NCBI GenBank assembly: GCA_013698215.1
Contig: JACCVJ010000234.1
Span: forward strand, 1-23,806
Direction of reading: 5' to 3'
DNA from: Tatlockia sp.
GTDB lineage: Bacteria; Cyanobacteriota; Cyanobacteriia; Cyanobacteriales; Chroococcidiopsidaceae
Length of the DNA stretch: 23,806 nucleotides
Part shown: positions 22,978-23,806 of the stretch, in pieces
Layout of the letters: the number at the start of each line of letters is the position of its first letter
Numbering within the stretch: position 1 is the stretch's first letter
Notes under the pieces: model-generated
The model's input: only the letters and a program-made list of their open reading frames with translations
Told to the model about the DNA's origin: nothing
The model's database searches: none
Made by a program: the position numbers and the translations under genes

Positions 22978-23806
22978 ATCAAGCGATCGCGAACCGACCA
23001 GAACCTGAGCAACTGGCGCTTTCTGCTCCACTGCCCCTAACCCAACACCCAGCGGCGGTGTACTTATCCCAACTTGCCCCAAAGTCGCGGCGGACGATGC
23101 GACAATCTCTCAATGCGATCGCGTCCCTGCTAACTAATGGACAGTGCGATGCTATGACTCTGGACTGGTCAAAGCTACGCTACCAGCACACAGCGGCTCT
23201 TAATGCCGTCTTTAGGGATAAGTATGCCCCAGCGACGGCAAATAGAATGTTGTCAGCGCTACGCCGCGTCCTTAAAGAAGCACGGCGATTGAAGCTGATG
23301 GATGCTGATGACTATGACAGTGCGGTGGATTTTAAAGGCATTAAAAGTACCCAACTGCTGCGCGGTCGAGCTTTAAGTTACGCAGAAGTTTTGGCACTGC
23401 TATCCGTTTGTCAGGACGATCCCACCCCCAAAGGTGTGCGGGATGCAGCAATGATTTCTATCTTGATGGCAGGGTTGCGACGCTCTGAAGTAGTGAATTT
23501 GGATGAAACTGACTTTGAGCCTCTAACAGGGGGACTAACAATCCGTCGGGGCAAGGGAATGAAAGACCGAATAACTTATTTGCCATCTGGGGCGATCTCT
23601 GCTGTAGAGGATTGGCTTGCCATTAGAGGGGATGAACCGGGACCGCTATTGTATCCGGTTGACAAAGCTCATCGGATCTCTCATCGACGTTTAACTGACC
23701 AGGCGGTGATGTTCGTTCTCCAAAAACTCGCAAAGCTTTCGGGGGTAGCGGCTTTCTCTCCTCATGATTTCCGGCGAACGTTTATCACGGACTTGTTGAA
23801 TACAGG
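22974..23806 (+). CDS. tyrosine recombinase/integrase, partial
   Basis: The frame is open from the ATG at 22974 to the right edge (277 complete codons) and the gene is cut by the window. An N-terminal SAM-like domain (LSQLAPKSRRTMRQSLNAIA, then ATANRMLSALRRVLKEA) is followed by the catalytic domain. LMAGLRRSEVVNL holds the first catalytic Arg, RRGKGMKDRITYLP the beta-strand Lys, and HDFRRTFITDLL the H-x-x-R box. The final His/Trp and Tyr lie beyond the edge. Such enzymes recombine short DNA sites to integrate elements or resolve plasmid multimers. The gene contains two GCGATCGC octamers, so it looks long resident in a cyanobacterium. An ATGA overlap links it to a short leader ORF. Confidence 0.9.
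   Translation, partial: MNQAIANRPEPEQLALSAPLPLTQHPAAVYLSQLAPKSRRTMRQSLNAIASLLTNGQCDAMTLDWSKLRYQHTAALNAVFRDKYAPATANRMLSALRRVLKEARRLKLMDADDYDSAVDFKGIKSTQLLRGRALSYAEVLALLSVCQDDPTPKGVRDAAMISILMAGLRRSEVVNLDETDFEPLTGGLTIRRGKGMKDRITYLPSGAISAVEDWLAIRGDEPGPLLYPVDKAHRISHRRLTDQAVMFVLQKLAKLSGVAAFSPHDFRRTFITDLLNT

Noticed and set aside
1..23806. CRISPR arrays, tRNA or rRNA genes
   Set aside because: No regularly spaced repeats and no cloverleaf or conserved rRNA segments were noticed on reading either strand; this was by eye only.

Overview
This window looks like accessory DNA, either plasmid or island, from a filamentous cyanobacterium. Evidence for that is several HIP1 octamers (GCGATCGC, for example near 8521, 9034, 13437, 19391, 22983 and 23117), a Nif11-leader lanthipeptide locus, a short lipoxygenase of bacterial type, and many decayed IS elements. 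The species cannot be fixed from the sequence alone.

Layout. (1) 1-2562: a 5'-truncated IS5-type transposase, then a stand-alone TnpB element (IS605/IS1341 type) with hairpin ends, inserted just upstream of an orphan HigA-like antitoxin. (2) 2881-6965: a mobilization region. A leftward operon encodes proteins resembling IncP TraK, TraL and TraM. Facing it are a MobC/TraJ-like accessory protein and a relaxase. The 345-bp gap between the two arms holds nested inverted repeats and is the predicted oriT. (3) 6966-7845: a short ORF and an IS4-type transposase remnant. (4) 7846-15160: a class II lanthipeptide locus. LanM (leftward) has the three-Cys 'CCG' zinc site of ProcM-like enzymes. Reading rightward are one intact Nif11-leader precursor, a second precursor with a stop at codon 3, an aspartyl beta-hydroxylase-type oxygenase, a gene remnant, a two-domain GNAT protein and a papain-like peptidase. 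Both cores share an Asp-Cys-Trp-x-Ser-Val-Cys ending, which makes the Asp an attractive candidate hydroxylation site. (5) 15187-17982: a secreted Het-C/zinc-phospholipase-C-like protein whose 3' end runs into an IS6 element. That IS6 copy keeps both terminal repeats but its internal half is inverted, and a decayed second IS6 fragment follows. (6) 18148-22468: a probable oxylipin module made of a cytochrome P450, an epoxide-hydrolase-like alpha/beta hydrolase and, convergent to them, a lipoxygenase with all five iron ligands. (7) 22469-23806: a long intergenic region and a tyrosine recombinase that runs off the right edge.

How the parts work together. The mob region and the integrase suggest a mobilizable element. 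Its cargo is two small-molecule systems: a modified lanthipeptide, and oxidised fatty acids formed by LOX hydroperoxide production, P450 rearrangement and epoxide hydrolysis. No lanthipeptide exporter (LanT), no type IV secretion genes and no replication initiator are visible. Family assignments are from motifs read by eye; pathway roles are inference.
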